Shown: piece by piece, positions 20,067-27,611 of the stretch
Layout of the letters: the number at the start of each line of letters is the position of its first letter
How positions within the stretch are numbered: the first letter of the stretch is position 1
DNA from: Burkholderia sp. BCC1644
Lineage (GTDB): Bacteria > Pseudomonadota > Gammaproteobacteria > Burkholderiales > Burkholderiaceae
DNA length: 64,000 bases
Direction: 5' to 3'
NCBI RefSeq assembly: GCF_902833225.1
Contig: NZ_CADFEI010000004.1
Span: 124,001-188,000 of the forward strand
Notes under the pieces: model-generated
Told to the model about the DNA's origin: nothing
Databases searched by the model: none
Seen by the model: only the letters and a program-made list of their open reading frames with translations
Position numbers and translations under genes: made by a program

Positions 20067-20092
20067 AACGCGACAGGACGATGACGGAACGA

Positions 20093-20917
20093 TTACACGC
20101 TGATGCGCCGGGCCGGTGCGCCGCCGATCTCGCGGGTGATTTTCGCGATGCATTCGTGCAGCGCGGGCACGACGTGTTCCTGCAGCCATTCGGGCGAGCA
20201 CTGGTGCGCAGCACCGCCGCAATTCACCGAATAGCGCTGGCCCGACGGGCCGACGAAACCGGCTGCGACCGCATTCAGGCCCTCGCGCCATTCGCCGATC
20301 GCGATCGCGTGGCCGTCGCGCATGGCTTCGTCGAGCGCGGGGGTCAGGCGCGACGAGACGTGCGGCCAGTCGTCGCCCGCCGTGGTGCGCAGCGACTCGA
20401 GCAGCAGGCGCCGCTCGTCTTCCTCGAGCGCGGCGAGATACGCGCGACCCACTGCCGTGCGTGCGATGTCCATCCGCGAGCCGATCTCGAGACGCGTGAC
20501 GAGCACGGCGGAGCGCGGGCGGATCACGTCGATCGCGACCATGTCGAGCCGGTCGCGCACCGCGAGGTGCACGGACAGCGACGTGCGTTCGGCCAGCTCG
20601 ATCATGAACGGCCGCGAGCGCGCGCGGATGTCGAAGTTGCGCAGGAAGCCGTGACTCAGTTCGAGCACCGACGCGGTGAGCACGAAGCGCTCGCTGTCGG
20701 GCAACTGGAACAGGAAGCCGGCGCTGACGAGCGTCGCGGTGATGCGCGAGACGGTCGGCTTCGGGATACCGGTCAATTCGGTCAGTTCGCGGTTGCTGAC
20801 GGGCGCGTCGGCAGCTGCGATGCGGCGCAGCACGGCGAGGCCGCGGGCGAGGGCGGTGATCTCGTCGGGCGAAGATTCACGGTCCCGCGGCGCGGGAGGG
20901 GTTACAGTTGTCGACAC
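20093..20917 (-). CDS. IclR-family transcriptional regulator
   Basis: A 274-residue regulator starting at GTG 20917 behind a GAGAGA site. The winged helix-turn-helix is near residues 25-85 (LARGLAVLRRIAAADAPVSN, ELTGIPKPTVSRITATLV). The effector domain follows (FMIELAERTSLSVHLAVRD, MDIARTAVGRAYLAAL, NAVAAGFVG) with full family length. Known relatives control aromatic-acid and other catabolic genes. No catabolic operon is adjacent: mdtA is downstream on the same strand after 253 bp, and the candidate small RNA is divergent upstream. Target genes are therefore unclear; control of the divergent small RNA is possible. Confidence 0.88.
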   Translation of the reverse strand: MSTTVTPPAPRDRESSPDEITALARGLAVLRRIAAADAPVSNRELTELTGIPKPTVSRITATLVSAGFLFQLPDSERFVLTASVLELSHGFLRNFDIRARSRPFMIELAERTSLSVHLAVRDRLDMVAIDVIRPRSAVLVTRLEIGSRMDIARTAVGRAYLAALEEDERRLLLESLRTTAGDDWPHVSSRLTPALDEAMRDGHAIAIGEWREGLNAVAAGFVGPSGQRYSVNCGGAAHQCSPEWLQEHVVPALHECIAKITREIGGAPARRISV

Positions 20918-20951
20918 GAGGGATTCTCTCTAATTCCGAAACTCGATTTCA

Positions 20952-20981
20952 ATTTTGTTGGTATTGTAGGACTATTGTCAA
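20952..20981 (-). promoter_or_regulatory. Sigma-70 promoter of the IclR gene
   Basis: A perfect TTGACA (20976-20981, minus strand) is followed after 18 bp by CAAAAT (20952-20957). Transcription would begin about 27 nt before the GTG start codon. Confidence 0.5.
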
Positions 20982-20998
20982 AAGATGCATGTTCCGCA

Positions 20999-21036
20999 GG
21001 TGAACCGTTCATTGGATGAGATTTTACGGGTTCACC
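20999..21036. repeat. Inverted repeat GGTGAACC/GGTTCACC
   Basis: Two 8-bp arms, GGTGAACC (20999-21006) and GGTTCACC (21029-21036), face each other across 22 bp in the gap between the IclR gene and the candidate small RNA. It may be a regulator site; the spacing is too wide for a terminator. Confidence 0.4.
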
Positions 21037-21052
21037 CTTGGTTTATTAGGAA

Positions 21053-21070
21053 AACGCTCAATTGAGCGTT
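21053..21070. promoter_or_regulatory. Perfect 18-bp palindrome, likely operator
   Basis: AACGCTCAATTGAGCGTT is a perfect palindrome centred about 78 bp before the predicted start of the small RNA and about 145 bp before the IclR start codon. There is no following U tract, so an operator for a dimeric regulator is more likely than a terminator. Confidence 0.5.
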
Positions 21071-21103
21071 GCCAGAAAGTGCATGAACCGGTGCAAATAC
21101 CGC

Positions 21104-21132
21104 TTGACTTGTCGGGCGGAAACGGAAAGAAT
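21104..21132 (+). promoter_or_regulatory. Sigma-70 promoter of candidate small RNA
   Basis: TTGACT (21104-21109, five of six consensus bases), a 17-bp spacer, and AAGAAT (21127-21132, four of six). No open reading frame follows before the terminator at 21265. Initiation is expected at 21138-21140. Confidence 0.6.
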
Positions 21133-21138
21133 GTCTCA

Positions 21139-21265
21139 CGTTTTCGAAACATCGTTTCAAGAGTTTAACCGGCAACGATGTTTCGCGCAGTCTCTCAGGT
21201 TCTAGCACGGCCCTCGGAATGGCTAGAACTTTTTTAGCGCCACGGTCTCCGTGGCGCTTTTTTTT
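21139..21265 (+). ncRNA. Candidate small RNA with three hairpins
   Basis: A self-contained transcription unit of about 127 nt between the divergent IclR gene and the convergent phoX gene. Hairpin 1 has a perfect 12-bp stem, CGAAACATCGTT (21145-21156) with AACGATGTTTCG (21174-21185), and a 17-nt loop. Hairpin 2 has an 8-bp stem, GTTCTAGC (21199-21206) with GCTAGAAC (21222-21229), followed by a U run. Hairpin 3 is the 10-bp intrinsic terminator. A sigma-70 promoter lies just upstream. There is no ribosome site with a plausible ORF. I do not recognise a named Rfam family. The U run after hairpin 2 could bind Hfq. Confidence 0.65.
21236..21265 (+). terminator. Intrinsic terminator of candidate small RNA
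   Basis: AGCGCCACGG and CCGTGGCGCT form a perfect 10-bp stem with a 3-nt loop (21236-21258), followed by eight T residues on the plus strand. Confidence 0.85.
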
Positions 21266-21388
21266 GCCCGTCATTTTGACTGTCCGCCCGGACGCGTCAG
21301 GCCCGTATTATCCCCCGATCGCTGGAAACGCCCGGCCGAGCCCGTTCGGTGCGTGCTTGCGCACGCCATTCACGCGATTCGCGCGCGC

Positions 21389-21423
21389 AAAAAAAAGCGC
21401 GACGCCCGCACTGGGCATCGCGC
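21389..21423 (-). terminator. Intrinsic terminator after phoX
   Basis: On the minus strand GCGCGATGCCC pairs with GGGCGTCGCGC (11 bp, one wobble) and eight T residues follow. It lies 83 bp beyond the phoX stop codon. Confidence 0.8.
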
Positions 21424-21505
21424 ACAAAACGGCGTGGAGCGCCGACGAATGAACGGTGATGAAGAAGGGACGCCCGGCCAGGGGCATCCCCCTCGCGCGA
21501 CCCGG

Positions 21506-23470
21506 TCAGGCCTTCGCGAGCTTGATGCCGGTCTGCTCGGCCGTCAGGTAGCCGACGCTGGCGCCGAAGCGGTCCTTGAAGTTCGCGCGCACGAGCGGAT
21601 CGAGCGTCGGCTTGACCTTGTCGTGCAGCGGCGATTCCCAGTCGCCCGCGTGCTGGAAGTTGCTCATGATGTACGTCCAGCCGTTGATCTCGTCGACCGC
21701 GTGCAGTCCGGTCGATTCCGCGCCGGCCGGGCACGACAGCACGCGCACCAGCGACTTCGTATCGACGTTGTACGCCCACAGGAAGTTGTTCACGTGCATG
21801 CCCGAGTCTTCGCCGATGAACAGCGTGCGCAGCTTTTCGGAGAACTTCAGGTTGTCCGGGTTGGCGATCTTGTCCGGGTTCGCGAGGTTGCCGAGGCCGT
21901 CGGCCGCGGCGAGATCCTCGCCGACGAGCGCGGCCGGCGCGCCCATGTCGACCGGCACCCATTCGCTGTCGATCGCGCTGCCCGTCGTGTCGCGCTGGCT
22001 GCCCTTCAGGTTCAGCGCGTAGACGGCGCCCGCGGCGATCTTCTTGTCGACCGCGACATCGCGCGACACGGCGTTGCCCTTGACCATCGACGTTTCGATC
22101 CGCGACATCGCCGTGTAGACGATCTTGTCCTTCGCGTTCACGGTCGTGCCTTCGAGCTTCGTGAAGCCCATGCTGCCGCCGAGCAGTGCCGCGTAGCGGT
22201 GCGTCTCGAGGAACGCGGCCGCCTTTTCCATCCCCGGCTTCACGCGCATCCAGTTGAACTTGCCGCCGAAGTGGATCTTCGCGTAGCTCGCATCGTTCGG
22301 GTCGGTGGTCACCAGGTCCATGATGTCCGACGCCTTCAGCGTATTCGCGAGCGCTTCGATCTCGCTGCTCGTCGCGTGGCCGATCTTGATCCACGTGAGC
22401 GTCGCGGTGCCGGCGCCGGCCGACGACGTCTGCGTCCACCTCGCGACGTACAGCGTGCCGGCCGACAGGTCGGCCGCCTTGTCGGCGACGAACATGAACA
22501 GGCCGCCGTTGGTGGCGTCGTCACCCATCATCACGGTGCGCTGGTCCGGCATCACCTGGATCAGCTCGTGCGAGATGCGGCCGAGGCAGTAGTGCTTCTT
22601 CACGGTGCCCGTGCCGTCCGGATTCACCGTGATCTCGGGCAGGTGGCCGTAATGGTAGGGGTTCGCCTTCGTCTCGTCGCCGAACGTGTTCTTGCTGAAC
22701 GCCTTGAACTGCGCGTCGGTCGCAACCTTGGTCGCGTCCGGCTCGTATTCCTCGCTCGACAGGTGCGTGCCCCACGGCGACAGGCTCGCGCCGCAGGTGA
22801 TCCACAGGCCGTGCGCCTTCGACGTGTCGACGTTGTGGTACTTCACGACCTTCAGCGCGCCGGTGGCCGGATCCTGGTCGAGCGAGAGCACCGCGATCGG
22901 CGACGGCAGCTGGCCGTACTGCGATGCGCTCGCCTGGTCGCGCGTCGTGTATTCGAACTGGACGACCGCGAACACCGTGTTGCCTTTCACGCCGGGGACG
23001 TTTGCGTTCTTCAGCGTCAGCAGCGAGCTGCCGTCCGGGCAGTCGGAATAGAACTGGCGCTCCTTGCCGGCGACCGAGCGATCGATGATCGGCTGGTTGT
23101 TGATGTCGTAGTAGCCGCCCGCGAGCGTCGTGCCGCCCTTGCCGTCCGGCACCATGTCGCCCGTCACGAAGAACGGCCGGTACGCGAGCTTGAAGTTGCG
23201 CGACGAGCCGTCCGAGAACGACACCGACAGCGTCGAGCCGACCGTCGTCGTGGCCATCGCGGCCGCATTGTCGAGCGTGGGTGCGGCCATCGCCGAGAAC
23301 GCCGCCGACGTATAGGCCGCGGCAACCGGGGCGGGCGTCGATGCGGGATTGTCGTCACCGCCGCAACCCGTCAGCAGGGCCGGCAGCGCGAGACCGGAAA
23401 GGGGAAGCATCGGCGCGCCGGCAAGGATCTTCAGGGCCTGACGACGGGCAGCATTGGGCAACGCGGGCAT
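21506..23470 (-). CDS. phoX: PhoX-family alkaline phosphatase (DUF839), exported lipoprotein
   Basis: A 654-residue PhoX-like protein. ATG 23470 gives an N-terminus with a twin arginine (NAARRQALKI), a hydrophobic run, and the lipobox-like LTGCGGDD near residue 35, so it is probably Tat-exported and anchored as a lipoprotein. Motifs of this family include THLSSEEYEPD, RISHELIQVMPDQRTVMMGD, GGLFMFVADKAADL and YIMSNFQHAGDWES. PhoX enzymes are calcium/iron phosphatases that release phosphate from organic esters. A pho box could not be confirmed upstream. It stands alone with its own terminator, downstream of amtB on the same strand. Confidence 0.85.
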   Translation of the reverse strand: MPALPNAARRQALKILAGAPMLPLSGLALPALLTGCGGDDNPASTPAPVAAAYTSAAFSAMAAPTLDNAAAMATTTVGSTLSVSFSDGSSRNFKLAYRPFFVTGDMVPDGKGGTTLAGGYYDINNQPIIDRSVAGKERQFYSDCPDGSSLLTLKNANVPGVKGNTVFAVVQFEYTTRDQASASQYGQLPSPIAVLSLDQDPATGALKVVKYHNVDTSKAHGLWITCGASLSPWGTHLSSEEYEPDATKVATDAQFKAFSKNTFGDETKANPYHYGHLPEITVNPDGTGTVKKHYCLGRISHELIQVMPDQRTVMMGDDATNGGLFMFVADKAADLSAGTLYVARWTQTSSAGAGTATLTWIKIGHATSSEIEALANTLKASDIMDLVTTDPNDASYAKIHFGGKFNWMRVKPGMEKAAAFLETHRYAALLGGSMGFTKLEGTTVNAKDKIVYTAMSRIETSMVKGNAVSRDVAVDKKIAAGAVYALNLKGSQRDTTGSAIDSEWVPVDMGAPAALVGEDLAAADGLGNLANPDKIANPDNLKFSEKLRTLFIGEDSGMHVNNFLWAYNVDTKSLVRVLSCPAGAESTGLHAVDEINGWTYIMSNFQHAGDWESPLHDKVKPTLDPLVRANFKDRFGASVGYLTAEQTGIKLAKA

Positions 23471-23629
23471 GTGGAGTCCAGTTTCAGTTGTTGGAAGAAT
23501 GGCCTTCGCGAAGCAGGCGATCGGCAAGCTTCACGAAGGCTTATTGAAAACTGGACGGAAGTGTAAGGACGCTCGATGAAAGTTTTTTGAATTGAAAACG
23601 TAATGATGCGTCAGGTGTTCGTCACCGGA

Positions 23630-24823
23630 TCAATCGCGCTCGGGCGTGGCCGAGATGCGATGGATCGACAGGTCGGCGCCGTCGAACTCGGCTTCGCGGT
23701 CGAGGCGCAGCCCGACGGTCGCCTTGAGCGCGCCGTAGACGAGCGTGCCGCCCGCGCTTGCGATCACGATGCCGCCGAGCGTGCCGACGAGCTGCGACAG
23801 GAACGACACGCCGCCGAGACCGCCGAGCGCGGGCAGGCCGAACACGCCGGCCGCGAGGCCGCCGAGCGCACCGCACATGCCGTGCAGCGGCCACACGCCG
23901 AGCACGTCGTCGATGCGCCACTTGTTCTGCACGCAGGTGAACATCGCGACGAACAGTGCGCCGGCGGCCGCGCCCGTGACGAGTGCGCCGATCGGATGCA
24001 TCACGTCGGAGCCCGCGCATACCGCGACGAGGCCGGCGAGCGGCCCGTTGTACGTGAAGCCCGGGTCGTTGCGGCCGGCCATCCACGCGGCGAGCGTGCC
24101 GCCGACCATCGCCATCAGCGAGTTCACGGCGACGAGGCCGCTGATCTTGTCGAGCGTCTGCGCGCTCATCACGTTGAAGCCGAACCAGCCGACCGCGAGC
24201 ACCCATGCGCCGAGCGCGAGGAACGGAATGTTCGACGGCGGGTGGGCGGCGATGCGGCCATCCTTCGCATAACGGCCGTGACGCGCGCCGAGCAGCAGCA
24301 CGGCCGGCAGCGCGACCCAGCCGCCGAACGCATGCACGACGACCGAGCCGGCGAAATCGTGGAACGGCGCGCCGAACGCGTGCGTGAGCCAGGCCTGCAC
24401 GCCGAAGCGCTCGTTCCACGCCATTCCTTCGAAGAACGGATAAATGAAACCGACGATGATCAGCGTCGCGACGAGCTGCGGGTTGAACTTCGCGCGCTCG
24501 GCGATGCCGCCGGACACGATCGCGGGAATCGCCGCCGCGAAGGTCAGCAGGAAGAAGAAGCGCACGAGCGCGTAGCCGTTGTGCTGCGACAGCGTGCCGA
24601 TGTCGTCGAAGAACTCGACCCCGTACGCGATCGTGTAGCCGATGAAGAAATACGCGAGCGTCGACACCGAGAAGTCGACCAGGATCTTCACGAGCGCGTT
24701 GACCTGATTCTTCTTGCGGACCGTGCCGAGTTCGAGAAATGCGAAGCCCGCGTGCATCGCGAGCACCATGACGGCGCCGATCAACAGGAACAGTGTGTCG
24801 ACGCCGGATTTCAGACCATCCAT
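23630..24823 (-). CDS. amtB: Ammonium transporter AmtB
   Basis: A 397-residue, eleven-helix Amt channel. ATG 24823 (MDGLKSG) follows an AAGGAAG site and begins at the first helix; a long upstream extension is unsupported. The twin-histidine pore is present (SVVVHAFGGW and PLHGMCGALGG), as are the Asp of HDFAG that fixes the ammonium site and the AGSDVMHPIGALVTGA segment. It moves ammonium or ammonia across the inner membrane under nitrogen limitation. The promoter region has a sigma-54 element and an NtrC-like site. A glnK gene, the usual partner, is not present next to it. Confidence 0.95.
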   Translation of the reverse strand: MDGLKSGVDTLFLLIGAVMVLAMHAGFAFLELGTVRKKNQVNALVKILVDFSVSTLAYFFIGYTIAYGVEFFDDIGTLSQHNGYALVRFFFLLTFAAAIPAIVSGGIAERAKFNPQLVATLIIVGFIYPFFEGMAWNERFGVQAWLTHAFGAPFHDFAGSVVVHAFGGWVALPAVLLLGARHGRYAKDGRIAAHPPSNIPFLALGAWVLAVGWFGFNVMSAQTLDKISGLVAVNSLMAMVGGTLAAWMAGRNDPGFTYNGPLAGLVAVCAGSDVMHPIGALVTGAAAGALFVAMFTCVQNKWRIDDVLGVWPLHGMCGALGGLAAGVFGLPALGGLGGVSFLSQLVGTLGGIVIASAGGTLVYGALKATVGLRLDREAEFDGADLSIHRISATPERD

Positions 24824-24858
24824 GCCGTGGCTTCCTTGCGCAAAAAACGGGCAAGGAA

Positions 24859-24875
24859 CGCAAGTATCGAGCCAA
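24859..24875 (-). promoter_or_regulatory. Sigma-54 (-24/-12) promoter of amtB
   Basis: On the minus strand the sequence TTGGCTCGATACTTGCG has the GG and GC doublets exactly 12 bp apart, and matches TGGCACG-N4-TTGC at all but one position. It lies 36 bp before the amtB start, leaving a leader of about 25 nt that carries the ribosome site. Confidence 0.75.
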
Positions 24876-24987
24876 CTTGGTGAACGCGCGCGTGGAGTTG
24901 GTGCTTGGGCACTGCGCGGTGTGGCATTCCGGTGAATCGTGCACGGGATGAGGGCGCGGCCGATGGCGATCGACTCCCGTACGGGGT

Positions 24988-25002
24988 GCACGCACGTGGT
25001 GC
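24988..25002 (-). promoter_or_regulatory. NtrC-like enhancer site for amtB
   Basis: GCAC-N7-GTGC (24988-25002), the half-site layout of enterobacterial NtrC boxes, is about 140 bp upstream of the predicted amtB start, a normal enhancer distance. Several further GGTGC motifs lie between 25015 and 25077. Confidence 0.5.
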
Positions 25003-25087
25003 GATGCGTACTGAACTGGTGCGTGCTGCGGGTGTAGTGATGCGGCGTGGTGCGCGCTGGTGCGCCGTGACGCACCGATCTGGCGCG

Positions 25088-25423
25088 TCAGTGGCGGGCG
25101 AACAGTACGGGTGGCCGGCGCAGCCGCAGCGCGCACGCCGACCAGTAGGCGGCGACGGTCGACAGTCCGAGCGCGGCGAACGCGAGCGCCGCGAAGCCCG
25201 TGAGCGACTGGCCGTCGCCGTCGGGGCCGAGGATGCCTTCCACGACGATCAGCGTGGCCGTCCAGAAACCGATCACGGCCTGCGTGAGCAGGCGCGCGGA
25301 TGCGACGCGGCGCGGACGTCCGGATTCGGCTAGGCGGCGCGCCGACGGCGCGCGCAAGCACAGGAACAGGGTGGCGGCGAGCAGCGCGGCCAGGGCGATG
25401 AGCCAGTCGACAAGGAAAGCCAT
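25088..25423 (-). CDS. Small inner-membrane protein of unknown function
   Basis: A 111-residue protein from ATG 25423; the ribosome site is weak. Hydrophobic segments are near residues 5-22 (LVDWLIALAALLAATLFLCL), 45-63 (LTQAVIGFWTATLIVVEGIL) and 73-93 (LTGFAALAFAALGLSTVAAY), joined by Arg-rich loops, so it has about three helices. I recognise no family. It lies upstream of amtB on the same strand in the place where glnK often lies, but the amtB sigma-54 promoter sits between them. A link to nitrogen metabolism is unproven. Confidence 0.6.
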   Translation of the reverse strand: MAFLVDWLIALAALLAATLFLCLRAPSARRLAESGRPRRVASARLLTQAVIGFWTATLIVVEGILGPDGDGQSLTGFAALAFAALGLSTVAAYWSACALRLRRPPVLFARH

Positions 25424-25616
25424 AAGCAAAAGGGGTCACGTACGAAACGGATTGAAGCGTGCCCACTTTAGTGGCGTAGCGCCTGCGATTGAATCAGACG
25501 AATCCGAAATTGAAAGGCATTTTTAATGGCCGGTCGTTATTTGGCCTGTTCCACAGGCGGTATCATCGACACCGTTCCAACCCTGAGGCCGTGCGACGCG
25601 CGGCCGGAGATTGCTG

Positions 25617-26045
25617 ATGAACACGAAGACATCGCGGGCGCGTCGCGTGCCCGGGTCCGTGCTGGCGGCGGTGGCCGCCGGTGCGCTGCTGTTGCTCGCG
25701 GGCTGCGAGAAGTCCGGTACGCCGGTCGCCCAACCCGATACGGCCGCGAGCGCGGCCGCCGATGCCGCGAACAATGCGGCCAAGGCGCTCGACCAGGTGG
25801 CGAGCACTGTCAACCAGCAGATCAACGCTGCGAAGGCTGGCATCGCGTCCGCGGCGTCGGCCGTGCCGCCGCTGTCCGCGAGCGGTCTCGCGTCGGCGGC
25901 GCAGGCGCAGATCGACGCGGCTGCCTCCGCGGTCGTCGCGCATGCGGCTTCCGAAGCGGGCGCGAAGATCGCGGAAGCCGGCAAGAAGCTCCAGCAATGG
26001 AGCCAGCAGAACGCATCGGGCGCCAAGCCCGCGAGCGGTGAATGA
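25617..26045 (+). CDS. Ala-rich helical lipoprotein
   Basis: A 142-residue protein starting at ATG 25617 with a GGAG site. A lipoprotein signal with lipobox LLLLAGC places Cys near residue 30. The mature part is very rich in alanine with regularly spaced polar residues (AADAANNAAKALDQVASTV, QINAAKAGIASAASAV, AAASAVVAHAASEAGAKI), suggesting one or two long coiled-coil helices in the periplasm. It recalls Lpp-like or apolipoprotein-like structural proteins, but no named family is claimed. The Rrf2 gene follows 90 bp downstream with its own operator. Confidence 0.75.
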   Translation: MNTKTSRARRVPGSVLAAVAAGALLLLAGCEKSGTPVAQPDTAASAAADAANNAAKALDQVASTVNQQINAAKAGIASAASAVPPLSASGLASAAQAQIDAAASAVVAHAASEAGAKIAEAGKKLQQWSQQNASGAKPASGE

Positions 26046-26069
26046 CGCGGGCTTGCATGATCCGCAAAA

Positions 26070-26088
26070 TGTAATTATGATGGTTACA
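26070..26088. promoter_or_regulatory. Rrf2 operator copy 1 (autoregulation)
   Basis: TGTAATTATGATGGTTACA has TGTAA and TTACA arms with a 9-bp centre, 47 bp before the Rrf2 start codon. The same design occurs at 26681-26699. Confidence 0.7.
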
Positions 26089-26135
26089 CATGTCGCCGGT
26101 TGCGGGTCGGGCCGGCGTCGCCGAGTGAGTGAGGA

Positions 26136-26591
26136 ATGAATACCAGCAGCCGGTTCGCGTTTGCCGTCCACGTGCTCGCCTTGCTGTCGATGCAGGAAGG
26201 CGTGCCGCTGTCGTCCGACATCATCGCGGGCAGCGTGAATACGAATCCGGCGCTGATACGCCGGTTGCTGTCGATGCTGGCAGCCGCGGGGCTGACCACG
26301 TCGCAGCTCGGTGCCGGCGGCGGCGCGCTGCTGGCGCGCGAGCCCGGCGAGATCACGCTGCTCGACGTGTATCGCGCGGTCGACGATGCGCAACTGTTTG
26401 CGTTGCATCGCGAGGCACCGAATCCCGCGTGTCTCGTCGGGCGGCACATCCAGGGCGTGCTGACCGGCTATATCGGCGATGCGCAGCGCGCGATGGAAGC
26501 ATCGCTCGCCACGCGCACGCTCGTCGACGTGACGGCCGACATGCTGGATCTCGAGCGACGCACGCAACAGGCAGTACGCGCCGGCGGATAG
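26136..26591 (+). CDS. Rrf2-family transcriptional regulator (YwnA-like)
   Basis: A 151-residue regulator with a GAGGA site. The winged helix covers about residues 5-75: FAFAVHVLALLSMQEG, LSSDIIAGSVNTNPALIRRL, and the wing GAGGGALLAREPGEITLLDV. Iron-sulphur members such as IscR have three clustered cysteines; this protein has only Cys108 (NPACLVG), so it resembles the YwnA group and may sense electrophiles or redox state through a thiol. It is followed by a terminator, then by an NAD(P)H-binding gene carrying the same 19-bp operator, which makes self-control and control of that gene likely. Confidence 0.88.
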   Translation: MNTSSRFAFAVHVLALLSMQEGVPLSSDIIAGSVNTNPALIRRLLSMLAAAGLTTSQLGAGGGALLAREPGEITLLDVYRAVDDAQLFALHREAPNPACLVGRHIQGVLTGYIGDAQRAMEASLATRTLVDVTADMLDLERRTQQAVRAGG

Positions 26592-26646
26592 CCGGCAGCA
26601 GACAGGGCAGGAAACCGGACGGCGCGCAGGTGCGGTGTCCGGTGCA

Positions 26647-26670
26647 ACGGGGGCTTCGCCCCGTTTTTTT
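26647..26670 (+). terminator. Intrinsic terminator after the Rrf2 gene
   Basis: ACGGGG and CCCCGT form a 6-bp stem with a 6-nt loop (26647-26664), followed by six or more T residues. Confidence 0.8.
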
Positions 26671-26680
26671 CGATCTTATG

Positions 26681-26699
26681 TGTAATTAACTGAGTTACA
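26681..26699. promoter_or_regulatory. Rrf2 operator copy 2 (target gene)
   Basis: TGTAATTAACTGAGTTACA repeats the TGTAA-N9-TTACA design at 26070-26088 and shares its first eight bases. It lies 24 bp before the start codon of the NAD(P)H-binding gene, where a bound repressor would block transcription. Confidence 0.72.
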
Positions 26700-26723
26700 T
26701 ATTTTTCTTACTGGAGAATCGCC

Positions 26724-27365
26724 ATGACGCAACGTTCCTTGAATATCGCGCTGTTCGGCGCCACCGGCATGATCGGCTCGCGCATCGCAGCGGAAGCCGT
26801 GCGACGCGGCCATCGCGTGACCGCGCTGTCGCGCCATCCCGGCGCATCGGGCGACGGCATCACCGCGCAAGCGGCCGACCTGTTCGACGCGGCCAGCATC
26901 GCTGCCGCGCTGCCGGGTCATGACGCGGTCGCGAGCGCTTACGGTCCGAAGCAGGACGATGCGGCGAAGGTCGTCGCGGCCGCGAAGGCGCTGGTCGCCG
27001 GCGCGCGTCAGGCGGGCCTGAAGCGTCTCGTGGTGGTGGGCGGCGCCGGTTCGCTCGAAATCGCGCCGGGCAAGCAACTGGTCGACAGCGAAGGCTTTCC
27101 TGAAGCGTACAAGGGGCAGGCGCTCGCGCACCGCGACGCGCTCGGCTACCTGAAGACGGTCGCCGATCTCGACTGGACGTTCTTCGCGCCGGCCGCGATG
27201 ATCGCCCCGGGCGAGCGCACGGGCACGTTCCGCACGGGCGTCGGCAAGCTGATCGTGGATGCGCAGGGCAACAGCAAGATCTCGGCGGAAGACTACGCAG
27301 TCGCGTTCGTCGACGCGCTCGAGCAGGACAGCTTCGTGCACGAGATCGCGACGGTCGCGTATTGA
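26724..27365 (+). CDS. NAD(P)H-binding protein, probable Rrf2-controlled reductase
   Basis: A 213-residue atypical SDR/NmrA-type protein with a CTGGAG ribosome site. The N-terminal Rossmann loop is [20 protein letters not shown]; later segments are [19 protein letters not shown] and [18 protein letters not shown], typical of the NAD(P)-dependent epimerase/dehydratase relatives found beside YwnA-like regulators. It may detoxify quinones or electrophiles, but its substrate is unknown. The shared palindromic operator ties it to the Rrf2 gene upstream. Confidence 0.85.
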   Translation: MTQRSLNIALFGATGMIGSRIAAEAVRRGHRVTALSRHPGASGDGITAQAADLFDAASIAAALPGHDAVASAYGPKQDDAAKVVAAAKALVAGARQAGLKRLVVVGGAGSLEIAPGKQLVDSEGFPEAYKGQALAHRDALGYLKTVADLDWTFFAPAAMIAPGERTGTFRTGVGKLIVDAQGNSKISAEDYAVAFVDALEQDSFVHEIATVAY

Positions 27366-27576
27366 GCGGCATGATGGCCGGCGGCGCATGCGCGCCGGCC
27401 CGGCCGCGGCCCGCAAGCTGCGGCGCGCAGTTGCATCAGGCGATTCCACCTCGACGGGCGGAGTCGCCTGTTTCGTTTGGAGACGCGGGATAGCCGGCGG
27501 AATTGTTCAGGATTGGTATTTATACCGGTCGACGCGGTGTTGCCGTTTTCATATTGTTCCCCGTTGTGCAAGATGA

Positions 27577-27593
27577 ATAGAATAAATTTCTAT
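27577..27593. promoter_or_regulatory. Inverted repeat before the Lrp gene
   Basis: ATAGAA-N5-TTCTAT in an A/T-rich stretch, 18 bp before the Lrp-family start codon, has the look of an autoregulatory Lrp/AsnC site. Confidence 0.45.
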
Positions 27594-27611
27594 CTACGAG
27601 GGACTGGAGAA

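Noticed and set aside
23500..23600. Possible pho box upstream of phoX (CTTTCAT on the minus strand)
   Set aside because: Only one half-site is close to CTGTCAT; the second does not match, so phosphate control is not supported by sequence.
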